This document shows, one piece after another, positions 20,764 through 31,591 of a stretch of DNA of 64,000 nucleotides; within the stretch, counting starts at the first letter, position 1, and each line of letters opens with the position of its first letter. The notes under the pieces were generated by a model. It worked only from the letters and a program-made list of their open reading frames with translations. It was not told the origin of the DNA and made no database searches. The DNA lies in NCBI GenBank assembly GCA_022570795.1, contig JAKUDP010000007.1, positions 2,105,127 through 2,169,126 of the forward strand, written 5' to 3'. The translations under genes were made by a program, and so were the position numbers. Source of the DNA: Sphaerulina vaccinii (Eukaryota > Ascomycota > Dothideomycetes > Mycosphaerellales > Mycosphaerellaceae).

Positions 20764-21459
20764 ATGAAATCCCTCAAATCCCTCACTCTCCTCTTCTCCT
20801 CCCTCGCCCTCGCCCAAAACGTCACAGTCCCCTCAACCTGCACAGGCAACTTCTCCTCAGGCACCGATACAGTCCTCTACACAGTTCCATACACGTATAC
20901 TCAAGTCCTCAGCATCATCGGAAACTACTCCAATCTCACCTGGTCAGGCTCTCCGGAGAACTCTGTAACTCTCAATGGCACAGACAACACAGTCGGCGTA
21001 GCCCGTACCTACGATTTGATGGGCTTACACGTCATTGAGACGATTCTCGAATACTCCAAACCCGCTGCTCCAGGACCGTACATGGAGGTGCATAATACTG
21101 CTCTCATCGAGAATGTTGCTCCGGGGCTGGATCTGTATATTCCTTTTGATGGAACGGTTGTGAGTAGTGTGTGTGATGGGAAGGCTAGCATGTTCAATTT
21201 TACGGCGAATTTCTGCGCGACGGGGAATATGACGACTGTTGCGGCGGGGCTTCTGCATACTTTGCATTTGACTGATGCGGAAACTGTGGGCAAGTTTCTT
21301 GGAGGTCAGAACTTTACGGATTGTGCGGCGCTCGGAGGAAATGCGACTGCGACGATGAGCTCTTCTCCTGCGCTTTATACGGGTGGTGCGATGAGGTCGA
21401 CCTCTGGGACTGTGGGGGTTGTGGCGGTTGTGGTGGGGAGTGCTCTTGCGATGTTCTAA
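20764..21459 (+). CDS. Secreted, probably GPI-anchored glycoprotein of unknown function
   Basis: The 231-aa product has a signal peptide (MKSLKSLTLLFSSLALAQN), around a dozen N-x-S/T sequons and a C-terminal hydrophobic segment (TVGVVAVVVGSALAMF) after a small-residue stretch. This is the usual layout of a GPI-anchored wall or plasma membrane protein. Four or five cysteines could form disulfides. I do not recognise the family. No intron is needed. Codon choice is C-biased at the start and G/T-biased later, common in well-expressed fungal secreted proteins. Confidence 0.8.
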   Translation: MKSLKSLTLLFSSLALAQNVTVPSTCTGNFSSGTDTVLYTVPYTYTQVLSIIGNYSNLTWSGSPENSVTLNGTDNTVGVARTYDLMGLHVIETILEYSKPAAPGPYMEVHNTALIENVAPGLDLYIPFDGTVVSSVCDGKASMFNFTANFCATGNMTTVAAGLLHTLHLTDAETVGKFLGGQNFTDCAALGGNATATMSSSPALYTGGAMRSTSGTVGVVAVVVGSALAMF

Positions 21460-21888
21460 GAAGGGGTGAATATGTTCGGCGACAGTCCAGCGATATCTCC
21501 ATCTTCGAGTCCTTTTCTTCCCACTCCATGATTCGAGGAATGAGCAGCGTGGTCGACAGGCGCTCGCAAGAGGGGAGCAGCTTTCGCACAAAGTCTCCGT
21601 AGTAGGGAAGAAAGTCCACACCGAAGTCTCAAGTACAGGAGATGTCGATCCACAAGACTTCAGAAGCCTTTCGCGATCAAGTATCTCTGGAAACACGATT
21701 ATATGGAAACGCGCTCTATCTGTATGTCCAACAGCACAGTAATCGCGCGGCACTAGAGAAGAGGCTCAAACTCGCCACTCGTACATCCGTCACACCCCTT
21801 GTTCTTCCCACATATCAATATCGTTACATTTCCGCAAGCGCATGGCATATCTTCCTCCTTCTTTAGACAAGACATGGCGAAGCAAAAA
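21460..21888. other. Intergenic, no gene supported
   Basis: 3' flank of the secreted protein gene up to the first unit of the short-RNA array. Nothing recognised. Confidence 0.4.
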
Positions 21889-22030
21889 GACAAAACAACA
21901 GCCCCGTCCACCCAGTGCTAGCAACCGCTTCATGCATGCATGAGGCCTTCTTGAACACCGAAGGCTAATGTGCATCTATCCAAGCATCGATTGTTATCGA
22001 CGACTTACTGACTGAGCCACTAGACCGTGG
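21889..22030 (-). ncRNA. Putative Pol III-like short RNA unit, array copy 1
   Basis: Minus strand: TATA-like ATGATATACAATCC upstream, core GTGGCTCAGTCAGTAAGTCG, CGATGCTTGGATAG, and terminus GGGCTGTTGTTTTGTC. It is the only minus-strand copy in this array and faces away from the six plus-strand copies. Confidence 0.42.
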
Positions 22031-22173
22031 AATTGCTGTTAGTAAGTAGCTTTTTGGGATTGTATATCATGGTCGGAGATTTGGAGTGGCGATGCACTTC
22101 GGCCTCGAGTGCTCTCTTGGACTTGAAGTCGGATGGAGATATATATGTTCGAATGTTATACTCGGTTCTGCAA

Positions 22174-22328
22174 CGATCGACCCGGCTTCGTGCCCTAGTC
22201 AGTAAGTCGTCGATTTCACTAGATGCTAGACACTTTGGTCGAGTATAGCTTGTGGGCAACGAGGTCATTGAGTCCTCAGTTCACCCTGTGCCTCATACTA
22301 CGACAGTCCTTGACGATTGTTTTGCTCC
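22174..22328 (+). ncRNA. Putative Pol III-like short RNA unit, array copy 2
   Basis: GATATATATG about 35 nt upstream, AACGATCGACC, core GCCCTAGTCAGTAAGTCGTC, GATGCTAGACA, terminus GACGATTGTTTTGCTCC. Unit ends and core match the family; the middle does not. Confidence 0.45.
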
Positions 22329-22411
22329 TCACTCCCAGCTTTGTGTTTATCCTTTTGAGCTTGTGATGCCTGTCGAATTGAGGTATATATGTCTTCCAAA
22401 CGTCCTCGGTC

Positions 22412-22571
22412 TCAACAGTCGCCGGGCTGCGTGGCCTAGTTGGTAAGTCGTCGACTTCGTTTGATGCATGACAGTGGAGTGAGCAGTGACTTCGTACTAA
22501 GGCCCATTACGACCTAGAACAGCTGTAATGCCGCGTCCAAACCACTTCAAGTCGCAAGCGGTTGTTTTGCT
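22412..22571 (+). ncRNA. Putative Pol III-like short RNA unit, array copy 3
   Basis: TATA-like GAGGTATATATG at about 22380, core GTGGCCTAGTTGGTAAGTCG, TGATGCATGACA, terminus AGCGGTTGTTTTGCTC. The CGATCG block is altered to CAGTCGCC. Confidence 0.45.
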
Positions 22572-22660
22572 CTCCGTAAGCGACTTGGTCGCACTCTTTC
22601 GCTTCTGATTAGGCTCTCAAGATTGGGGTACACATATGACTCCTATTACTCCTTCCTCAA

Positions 22661-22816
22661 CGATCGTCCAGCTCCGTAGCCTAGTCAGTAAATCGTCAAT
22701 GTTATCTGATGCTTGACAATCGAGTTGGCTGGAATCTCGCCTCCAGGGCTTTCATATACCCCGGGCTCTCAAGTCCTCTCTACTTAGTTCACGCTAGCCA
22801 AGGGCGATTGTTTTGC
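22661..22816 (+). ncRNA. Putative Pol III-like short RNA unit, array copy 4
   Basis: TATA-like GGTACACATATG upstream, CGATCGTCC at 22661, core GTAGCCTAGTCAGTAAATCG, TGATGCTTGACA, terminus GGGCGATTGTTTTGC. Confidence 0.45.
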
Positions 22817-22908
22817 TTTCCGTGTGAAAGACTTTGTACTTGTTCTTTTGGTACTCTTAAGCCTGTCGAATTGAGGTATATATACCATTCCCATTCCTCC
22901 TTCTTGAA

Positions 22909-23048
22909 CGATCGTCCGGCCTCCGTGGCCTAGCCAGTAAGTCGTCAATTCCGATCGATGCTTGACATTACCGAAAGATATAAGACCTAGGCCAACACCG
23001 ACCTGTACCTGTCCCTCGGACGCTCAGCTGGTAGGCGATTGTTTTGCC
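22909..23048 (+). ncRNA. Putative Pol III-like short RNA unit, array copy 5
   Basis: GAGGTATATATACC upstream is the clearest TATA-like element of the family. CGATCGTCC, core GTGGCCTAGCCAGTAAGTCG, CGATGCTTGACA and terminus AGGCGATTGTTTTGCC follow. Confidence 0.47.
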
Positions 23049-23146
23049 TTTTTGCTTCGCACTTCTTCTTTCTCGTGTTTGAACTTGTCCCTTTTCCAGT
23101 GTCATAGGGTTAGCTTCTATATTGATTCCCTTTCTCCCTTCCTCAA

Positions 23147-23303
23147 TGATCGTCCACCTCCGTGGCTGAGTTGGTAAGTCGTCAATTCTCGTTGATGCTT
23201 GACATATCCCTAATACGGTCCCTAAGATTACCCAGGCCGCGCTAGGTCTATACTCGTTGCGGATGAATGAGGACCCATCTGTTCGTTGGCGATTGTTTTG
23301 CCA
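23147..23303 (+). ncRNA. Putative Pol III-like short RNA unit, array copy 6
   Basis: TGATCGTCC, core GTGGCTGAGTTGGTAAGTCG (an exact fit to the tRNA box A pattern), TTGATGCTTGACA and terminus TGGCGATTGTTTTGCC. The TATA-like element is weak (CTATATTGATT). Confidence 0.45.
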
Positions 23304-23411
23304 CTTTGAGTTCCACTTCTTCTTTCTCTTGCTCGACTTCTCCTCATCGTTTTACCGATTTCGAGTCAACAATGCAGCTATCATATACCCCTTCCATTCT
23401 TCGCTCCTCAT

Positions 23412-23563
23412 CGATCGTCTACCCTCCGTGGTGTAGTCAGTAAGTCGTCAGTTACGCTGATGCTTGACAGATGCAGAGTCCTAACATATGACCAGGCCTA
23501 TAAGAACCTGTTATATTGTTGCACCGTTATGTGTTCGCCTAGTGGCGGGCGGTTGTTTTGCTC
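23412..23563 (+). ncRNA. Putative Pol III-like short RNA unit, array copy 7
   Basis: ATCATATACCCC upstream, CGATCGTCT, core GTGGTGTAGTCAGTAAGTCG, CTGATGCTTGACAG and terminus GGGCGGTTGTTTTGC. It is the last copy of the array; the period from unit to unit is 230-270 bp. Confidence 0.45.
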
Positions 23564-23903
23564 CTCGTTAACATCTTTGGCTTCGTTTATGCCCATGAGG
23601 AGAGAACGGTACAAGATGGATCTTCGAGGTTTCAAAGCTGTACAATTGGTCTATCTGTTTCTCCTGTTATGATCAGCAGGTCTCTGCAAACACACCAACC
23701 TGTGCCTGCAATGCCTGTCTGCCGGCTCACCGGCTCTTTAGCGCCAGGGTTCGCGAGACACCAAGATCAAAACACAAGACACGCTTCGAATCAATACCTG
23801 TCATTTCTCAGGTATCCAGATCTTCCTCCGTTCCTATCGCTTCACGTCACACTACCACTAGGCCCCATCTCCATGAATTTCGTATGCTCCTCCGATGCGG
23901 CTT
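23564..23903. other. Intergenic, no gene supported
   Basis: Lies between the short-RNA array and the 3' end of the lipid-transfer gene. Nothing recognised. Confidence 0.4.
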
Positions 23904-25599
23904 CTAATCCACATCATCGTCCCTCGTCCCATCATTCGCCACAGGCGCAGCTGTCGTCCCCTTCTTAGGATAGAAGTCCAATGCTCCCCCAGCTGACAAG
24001 ACTCCCGAGCGATCATACATGCTCCTCGCTCGGACAAAAGGATCCAGTTTCCAATAGTTCTCCGCCAACTTGTGACTCAATTGCGTCCTCGCGGCTCCGT
24101 CAACGCCTTCACCAGTCATCCAAGCACTCGTAGCTTTTTCGTACTCATCCACAAGCTTCGATCGATCCTGGAGCAGCTGGTCCCTCGTCGCAGTATCCTG
24201 CATCGCCTGATCCTCTCCAGGTGTCGGTTCAGGGTATGAGTATGTCCAGTCTTCGTCACCGCCGAGTTCCTTCATAATTTGTGATCGTGGGATGTATTCT
24301 TCGAGATCCGACACGTTTGAGGCGAAGTGGACTTTTGAGGCTACAACGGGATCGAGCCAGCCTTTGATGATTTTCCAGATGCCTTGGAAGATCCAAGGAG
24401 ATTTGTAGACGACTACGCTGCCGAGTGATTCTGGGTAATTGGCTTCGAAGCATTTGATCATGAATTTTACGGGGGTGTAGTCCTATCAAAATTAGCATTG
24501 TTATCATGTTCTCGCAGTCGTGGGTGTAATGTACCATGTTCGCCATGCTGAAGTCAGTCATATCGAAGACGATAGTCGCAGTATCGACTGGTGGTCTCAA
24601 CATCATCCTCGCAGTCTCAATGGTGTATACAGTGAATCTTTCCAAACTCTTCTCACTCTGCTCTCCTTGCCTATGCAATCTCACGCGCACGTAACAACAA
24701 GGTCTACCATCTTTATCCACGCCATGCAAAAAGCTCTTTCCCATGCGTAATTGTGCCATGAAGTCATCTCCCTCCTTCTTCTGTGTCGCATTTGAACTCT
24801 GTGATTCTCTGAAAGCGTGGCCTTCGCCATTGAGCATGATATCATCATCCACGTGCTGTTCCACGAGACGCCAATGCATGGTTGAGATCAACATGATCAA
24901 GGCGTTCTGGACATCCCATTTTCTCGCTCGGAGGAATCGTAGGAGGAGGGCGTCGGGATCGTCGTGCTTGGAGAAGATCCATAGCGCGTCGCGGATCTGC
25001 TTAGGTGTGAGAGAAGCGAGGGCTTGCTCGTACTCCTTCGTTTGGCCGTGCTTGTCGTTCGTCACGCCATCTGTTGCAGTCTCTTCTGTCTTGTCCTTTT
25101 TGCTACGTCCGAAACCAAAGCGCGATTTCTTCTTGGTGGGAGTTTCCACTGCTGAGTCTGGCTTGATATCCGTGGATGCTCGTGGAGTAGTACCATTGGT
25201 GGTCGCGTGATCAATTCCAGCAATGTCCGAGAGAGCAATCCACATGTCCTTCAGCTTCGCTTCTTGTTCCGGAGTGAGATTTCCGGGTCTTCCGGGAGCA
25301 TTGCCATAGGGCGCTGCCATGGTCGATATAGAGGAATGCTGTTCTTCTTCTTTTGCTTCTTCTGGGACTTGACTGTTTCTGTACTGTAAACTGAGATGTG
25401 CAACTCCAATAGACACAACTCCGGTGACAACGAGGTTGGTGACGCTGACGCCGCTTCGAAGAGGCTGAAGTGGTCTTCTCTGTACTGCAAAAGAGGATGT
25501 ACGTGTAGTCCGAGGTTGAGTGCTGAAGGATCGAATTGGCGGAGAAATGCGCTGATATCGACGAGAAAGAAGAAGAAGACTAGGAGTGCGAGAGGACAT
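23904..25599 (-). CDS. CRAL-TRIO (Sec14-like) lipid transfer protein, Csr1 type
   Basis: Two exons, 25599-24535 and 24482-23904, joined in phase 0 across a 52-nt intron (GTACAT to GATAG), give 547 aa. A CRAL-TRIO N-terminal helix region (DPDALLLRFLRARKWDVQNA, about residue 190) is followed by the lipid-binding domain with FMIKCFEANYPESLGSVVVY, the hallmark of Sec14-type folds. Fungal relatives (Csr1/Sfh2) move phosphatidylinositol and other lipids between membranes. The first 75 residues are Arg/Ser-rich with a hydrophobic stretch and could target mitochondria. A second possible start is the internal ATG of MAAPYGNAPGRPGN, where many homologues begin. Confidence 0.85.
24483..24534 (-). other. 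Intron of the Sec14-like gene
   Basis: 52 nt, GTACAT donor, GCTAAT branch-like site, GATAG acceptor on the minus strand. Splicing joins FSMANM to DYTPVKFMIK and restores the CRAL-TRIO core. Confidence 0.88.
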
Positions 25600-25833
25600 C
25601 AAGAAGAAGTCATGAGGAGTCAGAGTGAAGTAGGATATGTTACAATAAGCAGTAAGGACTGAAGAGAGGAACAGCAGACCGAGTGATGACGATGATTTGC
25701 AAATACGAGATGCTAAGTCAGGCTTTCTGACTGCAAAACAACACGTCCTTCACTCCAATACACGCGTTCTACAACCTCCTCCTTACCTCACCGCCACCGG
25801 ATCTCCTCCGCCGCCAACATAGATACAGTCAAA

Positions 25834-26601
25834 ATGTCCTCCACCACGGCTCCCTCCCAAAGTGTATCTTCGCACCACCGCACCCCCTCCGGCGCAACTC
25901 CCAGCAGACCAAACACCCCTCTCCGCACTCCTTCTCGCTCCTCTCTCCGCAACAGCCATAACGCATCTCCCGGCACATCCAATGGCTCTCATCCATTATC
26001 CTCACTGGAAAGCTCCTTCTCCGAACTGTCAGACAGCATGGCCGACCTAGAAGCAAACATGATGCATCTCCAACTCCTCAACGATTCCCTCTCACGCTTT
26101 TCGGAAAACTTCGGAGCTTTTCTCTACGGCATGAACATGACGGCTTTCTGCGTGGACTTTCCTGAAGCTCCGCTCAAAGAGAGTTATGCGAGACATGAGC
26201 AGACTAGAGGGAGGGATCAGATGATGGATAGTCCGTTTAATAAGTATGGTGGGGTTGATGGGCGAAGGGAAGGGGATTTGGAGGCCACGTTTATGACTAG
26301 TGATACGAGTGGCTTTGTGGAGAATCCGGAACCTAGCACGGTGAAGACGAGTAAGAGAGGGAGTAAGTTTAGTGAGGTTCCGGGGAGTTTGAGTACGCCG
26401 GGGAAGTTTAGAGGTGGGAGAGGGAACGCTGGTGTTGGGAGGGGTGGAGTGGTAGGAGGGAGAGGGAGTGCGAATCCTACTGCTACTGCTGGAAGAGGGA
26501 GGGGAAGTGGTATTGCGAGGGGGTCAAGTACAGCTGGGAGAGGGAGTACGAGAGGGACTGGGATTGCGAGAGGTGTTGCGAGAGGGAGGGGAGTGCGATG
26601 A
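25834..26601 (+). CDS. DAM1: DASH complex subunit Dam1
   Basis: The 255-aa protein contains the Dam1 domain at about residues 50-115 (SSFSELSDSMADLEANMMHL, then NFGAFLYGMNMTAFCVDFPE), diagnostic for the DASH/Dam1 kinetochore complex. That complex forms rings or partial rings on spindle microtubules and couples kinetochores to them. The N terminus is rich in TPSR-type sites that could be phosphorylated. The C terminus is a long Gly/Arg repeat tail (GRGRGSG), unusual in length and composition compared with the core domain. It is divergent from the Sec14-like gene with about 230 bp between starts. Confidence 0.93.
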   Translation: MSSTTAPSQSVSSHHRTPSGATPSRPNTPLRTPSRSSLRNSHNASPGTSNGSHPLSSLESSFSELSDSMADLEANMMHLQLLNDSLSRFSENFGAFLYGMNMTAFCVDFPEAPLKESYARHEQTRGRDQMMDSPFNKYGGVDGRREGDLEATFMTSDTSGFVENPEPSTVKTSKRGSKFSEVPGSLSTPGKFRGGRGNAGVGRGGVVGGRGSANPTATAGRGRGSGIARGSSTAGRGSTRGTGIARGVARGRGVR

Positions 26602-26924
26602 TTGCACATATCGAGCGAACAAGGGTGAAGAGCTCGTCGAGTACAATATGTATACCATCAGTACACATACAGTGCTGCAACGCATACGATTCATCGAGTT
26701 TTCATACAGCCGTTGCGTCTGAGCTCGGTCAGCAGCACGACACGAAGGTCGCTCAGCCCTCTCTCTCGCCAGGTGGTGCACTCGCATCAACCTCATCCCG
26801 TTACTCAACCATTGCCTTCTGGATCCTCTTGTTCTCGCTCCGGGTCTCTTCGATAGGCAGGTTCAATCCGACTTTCCCTGCTCCGGCCATCGACATCGCG
26901 ATATTCAACGCTCCGGCCTGATCT

Positions 26925-27484
26925 TCAAAGTACCAAAAGTTCTCGACGCATTCTAACGAAGCTCGCCACGTAATTCTGGTAGTACGCACAAGCGCCTATC
27001 TCTCAGTCTGGCGTTTGGAGTGTGCATCCCAGCGCTGGACCTCACTCTCCAGAGCCTTGATCCTGCTCCGCAAGTCTCTCTTCGATTCGTCCACATCCTC
27101 GGCGAGATGTGATTTGAAATCTCCCGCTCCCAAGGTCTGCTTCAGACGTTCCGTGTAACTGGCCGCCAGTTCAGTGACGTCCCCGCTCTCATGCTCCAGC
27201 AGTGTATGGGTCGGCTCCTCTTCGAGTATGCTGATGCTGCGCTGAAGCACAACGAGCGTTTGCTGGAGTTCTTCGCTCGAGATGTCTGCGAGCTTCGGGA
27301 GGGAGAGTTTCCACTTCTCCCGAGAGCTGCGGAGGTCTCCCCATGCGTCCAGAACGCCGTACGCGATTGATATGGATTCCCAGATGAGGTAGACATTTTG
27401 GAGTAGGGAGTCGATCGTGTCATAGAGAGTACTGAGTTCGGCTCGAATGTCGGTATGATCGTTTGCACAGATGGTGGAAGTCAT
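26925..27484 (-). CDS. Small coiled-coil protein, unrecognised
   Basis: Helical, charged product starting MTSTICANDHTDIRAEL. The uninterrupted frame stops at 26996 after 162 aa. A 50-nt intron with good signals (GTGAGG donor, GACTGAG branch-like, GATAG acceptor; 26996-27045) would instead give 169 aa ending YYQNYVASFVRMRRELLVL, a natural-looking helix, with total length divisible by three. A third reading is read-through of the TAG into 62 more open codons. I do not recognise the family. It is convergent with DAM1. Confidence 0.55.
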
Positions 27485-27945
27485 GATTTCTGCAGGATCG
27501 ATCGGAAGATGAGGGTGGTGCTTGGTAAAGAAGAGAATGTCGAAGAAGATCTGGTCGGGAATTAATATATGGGCCAGCCACGTGTCTCCATGAGATCCAC
27601 TTCGACAACGTGGCGAACGAACTCAACTGGGAGGTCAAGACAATGTGCAGGATACCACATCATTGCCACGAGTGAGCCGAGACATGATACTCGAGCGCAA
27701 ATATCTTCGCACGAGCCATTGTGTGGTAGCACAGATCGACTACTGCGACTGCAAGCTCTGGAATCCAAGTGCCTGCATGACCCGAGCCATCTATGGAGAA
27801 GAAGGAGTCTTCAAGTGAGCTAACAATATGTACAACATGTATGCAACAAGAACAGATACACTGCCAACCAGAATCCGCAAAGCCACACAGGACAGATTAC
27901 CCACATCAGCCAAGCCTGGAAATCAATCTCTCATGAAAACATCCT

Positions 27946-29397
27946 CTACTCTGCAATATTACCGGGAACCTCGACCTCTCTCCTACGCATGCTAGCACCC
28001 AATGCACTACCAAACCGTCGAAGATCCGCAGGTCGTCGACATATTGGTCCTGCAAACGGTGGCCGCTCCTCTGGATATTTCTCGAAGAACCTCTCCCTAG
28101 TACCATTCTGCAATCGGCAAATCTCCCTATACAGCGACGTGTCTTGACTTCGAAAGTACTGTAGCATCTCGCTCAGCTTCTCGTCCGACGTCTCTTGAAG
28201 GTCATCCATGGAGTCTCTGTATCTCCTCTGAATGGCGATATGCTCAACGTAAACGCGCTCGAACTCGGGAGCAGCAATCTCGTCGAAGCCTATTCTACGT
28301 TCGAAGTTGTCTAGTCGATCTGCCAGGCCCTGAACCCATTTCTCGTGTGCGTTTCTGAGCGTCGAGCAGTACTCTTTGTAGTCTCTGTGGACATTGGCTT
28401 CGCGGCAATCGCGGCATTTGCAGAGGTGGGTGTGAAGGTAGGCCTTGATCGGTTGTATTGGTTGGTCTGGTAATACTGGAGAGAATGGGCGTGAAGGCTA
28501 CTATGTTGGTTCGGTGCGGCTTGTTGTTGCTGAAGAAGCTCAGGCAGAACGGGATCTCGTCGACGGTTTATGTGCCCTGAGGCGAGGACTGCTGAGACTG
28601 GCATGGCGTCTTCGAAGACAGGTCTCACATGCATGAAAGACGAGAACGTGTCGAACTCGTCCACGACGTCCCAGGCTGAGACGTTGTATCAGACATACGG
28701 CATTTATGGAGATGCCCCGCGAGAAGAACACATGCGATGACGGTTCGGAGTAAAGCATCGATTCATCTGCGTCGATACACACCGCCCTGTCTCGCACGGC
28801 TCCCATGGCCAAGACCACGACCAGTATGGCTCTGAGGCTCAACCATGCTTTCATGTTGCCCCATCGTCTCCAAGTGATCCCATATTGAAGCTGGGCTGAG
28901 CCGGTCAGAGTGGTCTCTGCATCGATTTTCTCCAGTGGCATAGCCTGGGAAAAGTCCTCAACATTGCCTACAGCTTCTCCGATCCCTGCTTGAGGATCTT
29001 CGATCTCCTTCCGCATCTTCTCAATATGACTTCCGAGACTAAGCAAAATCGCTTGTAGGTCATCGTCCAACAAAGTCTCGGGCTTCGTGGGAAAGGGCGA
29101 CTTCCATGCCATTCGAGCTCTTTTGTGCTTGCTGATGATTTCGTCGAAATTGGGGTCATTCTCATAATACCTTCGCTGGAGACCAAAGTCTTCCAAGAGT
29201 GCTAGACGTGTCGTGTAGCTTGAAACGTCCAGTATGGCCTTTCGCCAAGCATGATGCGCCTCTTGCGAGAGGAAATGAGCCTGCGCATAAGCTATGCGGA
29301 CTTGGCGAAGGAGCAATGCGCGGTCTGTGGTCGGAATTGTTGTCGTGGTCGGAAGGGCTGGCGCGTTGGCTGTGTTTCTAATTGGGAGAAGAACCAT
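27946..29397 (-). CDS. Unrecognised protein, probably two exons
   Basis: The upstream frame, 29397-28699, starts MVLLPIRNTANAP and encodes a helical domain and a hydrophobic segment (AWLSLRAILVVVLAMGAV). The downstream frame, 28497-27946, has a Cys/His cluster (THLCKCRDCREANVH) and charged helices (IAIQRRYRDSMDDLQETSDE). A perfect donor GTATGT at 28698 and an acceptor TAG at 28498 join them in phase 0 over 201 nt, giving 416 aa. The intron is longer than its neighbours, so two separate genes remain possible. I do not recognise a domain. Confidence 0.5.
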
Positions 29398-29961
29398 GTT
29401 GATCGCACTGCTAGACCTGGGACCTTGAGTTCTTGAGTTGCAAAGAGAACAGAGAATGGTCTTATGCGACGGAGAAGGTTTGCTGACCGACCAGACGTCG
29501 CGAGACATTCACTTCACACAACAGGATCTGCCACGCCAACGATATTCACTAAACATACCTTTCACGAGGAAAGTCTGAGCTGCCTGCGGAACTCTTGCAA
29601 AAGCCCTGGGATTTGGCTTCGATTACTCAGACGAATGCCGCTCTCCCTTGGCGTTTGTCTAGACTGAACGGCAGCCTGATCAAACCACATATCATGAATT
29701 AGGAGGTCTGGTCGTAGGCTTTTGAGTGGAGATCAAGAGTTCCACTCTATGTTATGCTTGCGGGGCCTGCGCACGCACCTACCATGGTCCAACTTTACCT
29801 AAGCCTTCCGGAGCCATGTGGATGCTGCCGTCAAGGACAGATCTCTTAAGCTGAGAGCGGCACTCTTGATACATCCAACATCAGTCTTACGACTTGCTCT
29901 GTCAAAGATAACACACTAGTGCATTGGCAGACCCACAAATCGAGTGCAGACTGTCGCCGTA
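29398..29961. other. Intergenic, no gene supported
   Basis: Shared upstream region of two divergent genes. No repeat or RNA gene recognised. Confidence 0.4.
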
Positions 29962-31062
29962 ATGGCTGGCTCTTCCTCTGAAAAAGAGAGACCTCCGCGA
30001 AAGTGGCTCGGACTCCTTGACATGCTTCCTTCCAGAGCTGGCATGACAGAGAGGTATGTCGTGACTGACCGGCTGATATACTATTGCCGCTGAGAATGCT
30101 GCAGGAATCGCACATGCTCGCTAAACTGGCAGAACAGTTTCTTCTTGAGACTGCCCGGCGAGGTCAGAAACAGAATTTACATGTACGCACTGGGAGGCCG
30201 GAGGATACAACTTGACAGTGTGGCCAACATCACGAGAAGATGAAGATCCATCAAAACCAGTCGTGGCGATTTCAGCGATGTCATTGAGACTTATGGGTTA
30301 GACTACGACAAGATGTGCAAGCACAAGATCACCTCGTGGGAAAACATGCTATGCCAGGCGCTTTGCCTGAGGAAGCTTGGCCTACATGATCGTTTCGTTC
30401 ACCGCATCTGTCACGATTCCAGTCATTGCAAGATTCGACGAAGTGGAGTGCTCCGCCGGCGTTGCGATTGCAGTAAGTTCTACCGTACATCGGCTCTGGA
30501 CATCAATCTACTTGCGACATGCCGTGCGATACATGACGAAGCCGCGCTGTTGCCGTACTGCTGGAACACTTTCGTCTTTACTATGCCTGGACTCCTGGAG
30601 GACTTCGTGGGCCGAGCACTTTCAACGCAACAAGTCGCAGCACTCAGGAGTATACAGATCTGCATCCCGAGCAGCAAGTGTATGCCGTGGTCTGTACCAT
30701 GGGATGATTCTCAGATCAACTATGCAGATCTTGTCACAAAAACTGCGGCGCGGTCGCTGTCTGGGGTCCGGAATATGGAACTCTCTTTCCTCTCTCAAGG
30801 TGGTCCATCAGCTGAAGCTCGTTTCTGGGTGATACCGGTTCTGCAAAATCTGGAGACTGTCCGAATCACTATTGCCCCCTCGAGAAACATCTCACACGAG
30901 GAACGAACGCGGCGGATTGAGCTCCTTGAGCATGCCATCCTGCGGAAAGAATTCACATACTATCGGTTGTACGCGAATGGTCTCATCTTGCACCGGAGTC
31001 CTGGTCCTAGTCGAATAGATCGACTACGGTATGTCTTTGGGAGACTACGACTGTCTCTGTGA
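29962..31062 (+). pseudogene. DUF7730/F-box-like fungal protein with in-frame stop
   Basis: Start ATG at 29962, intron 30054-30104 (GTATGT to CTGCAG, 51 nt), then FFLRLPGEVRNRIYMYALGG, the typical opening of DUF7730/2EXR-type proteins that resemble F-box domains. After 45 codons the exon meets TGA at 30241-30243. The same frame then runs on to 31062 with LLATCRAIHDEAALLPYCWN, the next conserved block of this family, so the reading frame is intact on both sides of the stop. No intron that removes the TGA and keeps the frame has good splice sites. It is probably a nonsense-mutated copy. Confidence 0.7.
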
Positions 31063-31591
31063 CTCTCGTCTATGCTGGAGCCCTCTGGCGATTTAGCTTC
31101 ACTTCGGAGATCCGTCAGCTTCCGAAGCTCTTTGTGGAGTGGCTAGCAAACAGGTCGCTTACTTCATGGCGTAGACTGTCTGCGGTCTCGGCAGCCATTT
31201 ATCAAGCAAGGACCGACAATAACCATCTCTCGAGTGAATATACGACTGAATGCTAAGACTTCCTATTGTGGAGAGTTCTTGGCATGTGTCGACAACGAAA
31301 GTGAAGCATCTTGAGGATTCTTCACTATTGTTGTCATATTAGTGCTATTGTCCTTATTAGCACTGCACAGGAGCCTCTTATTAAGAATGTCTTCTACTCT
31401 TCTGTCAGCTCATCTTCCTTTTCACTATACTTCACCACATGCGATCTCGACACGATCTGCAGTGCGAATCCATCACTACATCAAGAGTATACTGCAGTCA
31501 TCTCCGATCAGCTTCTCACAACCAAGGCAAGTGACTCAAACCTGTTGCAAATCATGCTGTTCGATTACTGACTGAGACATAGGTCGTGAAC
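31063..31591. other. Intergenic, no gene supported
   Basis: T-rich and C/T-rich stretches near 31390-31560 look like a promoter for the next gene. Open frames here are not convincing. Confidence 0.4.

Noticed and set aside
31564..31585. Resemblance to the short-RNA core (ATTACTGACTGAGACATAGG)
   Set aside because: No matching terminus, TATA-like element or CGATCG block in the expected places.
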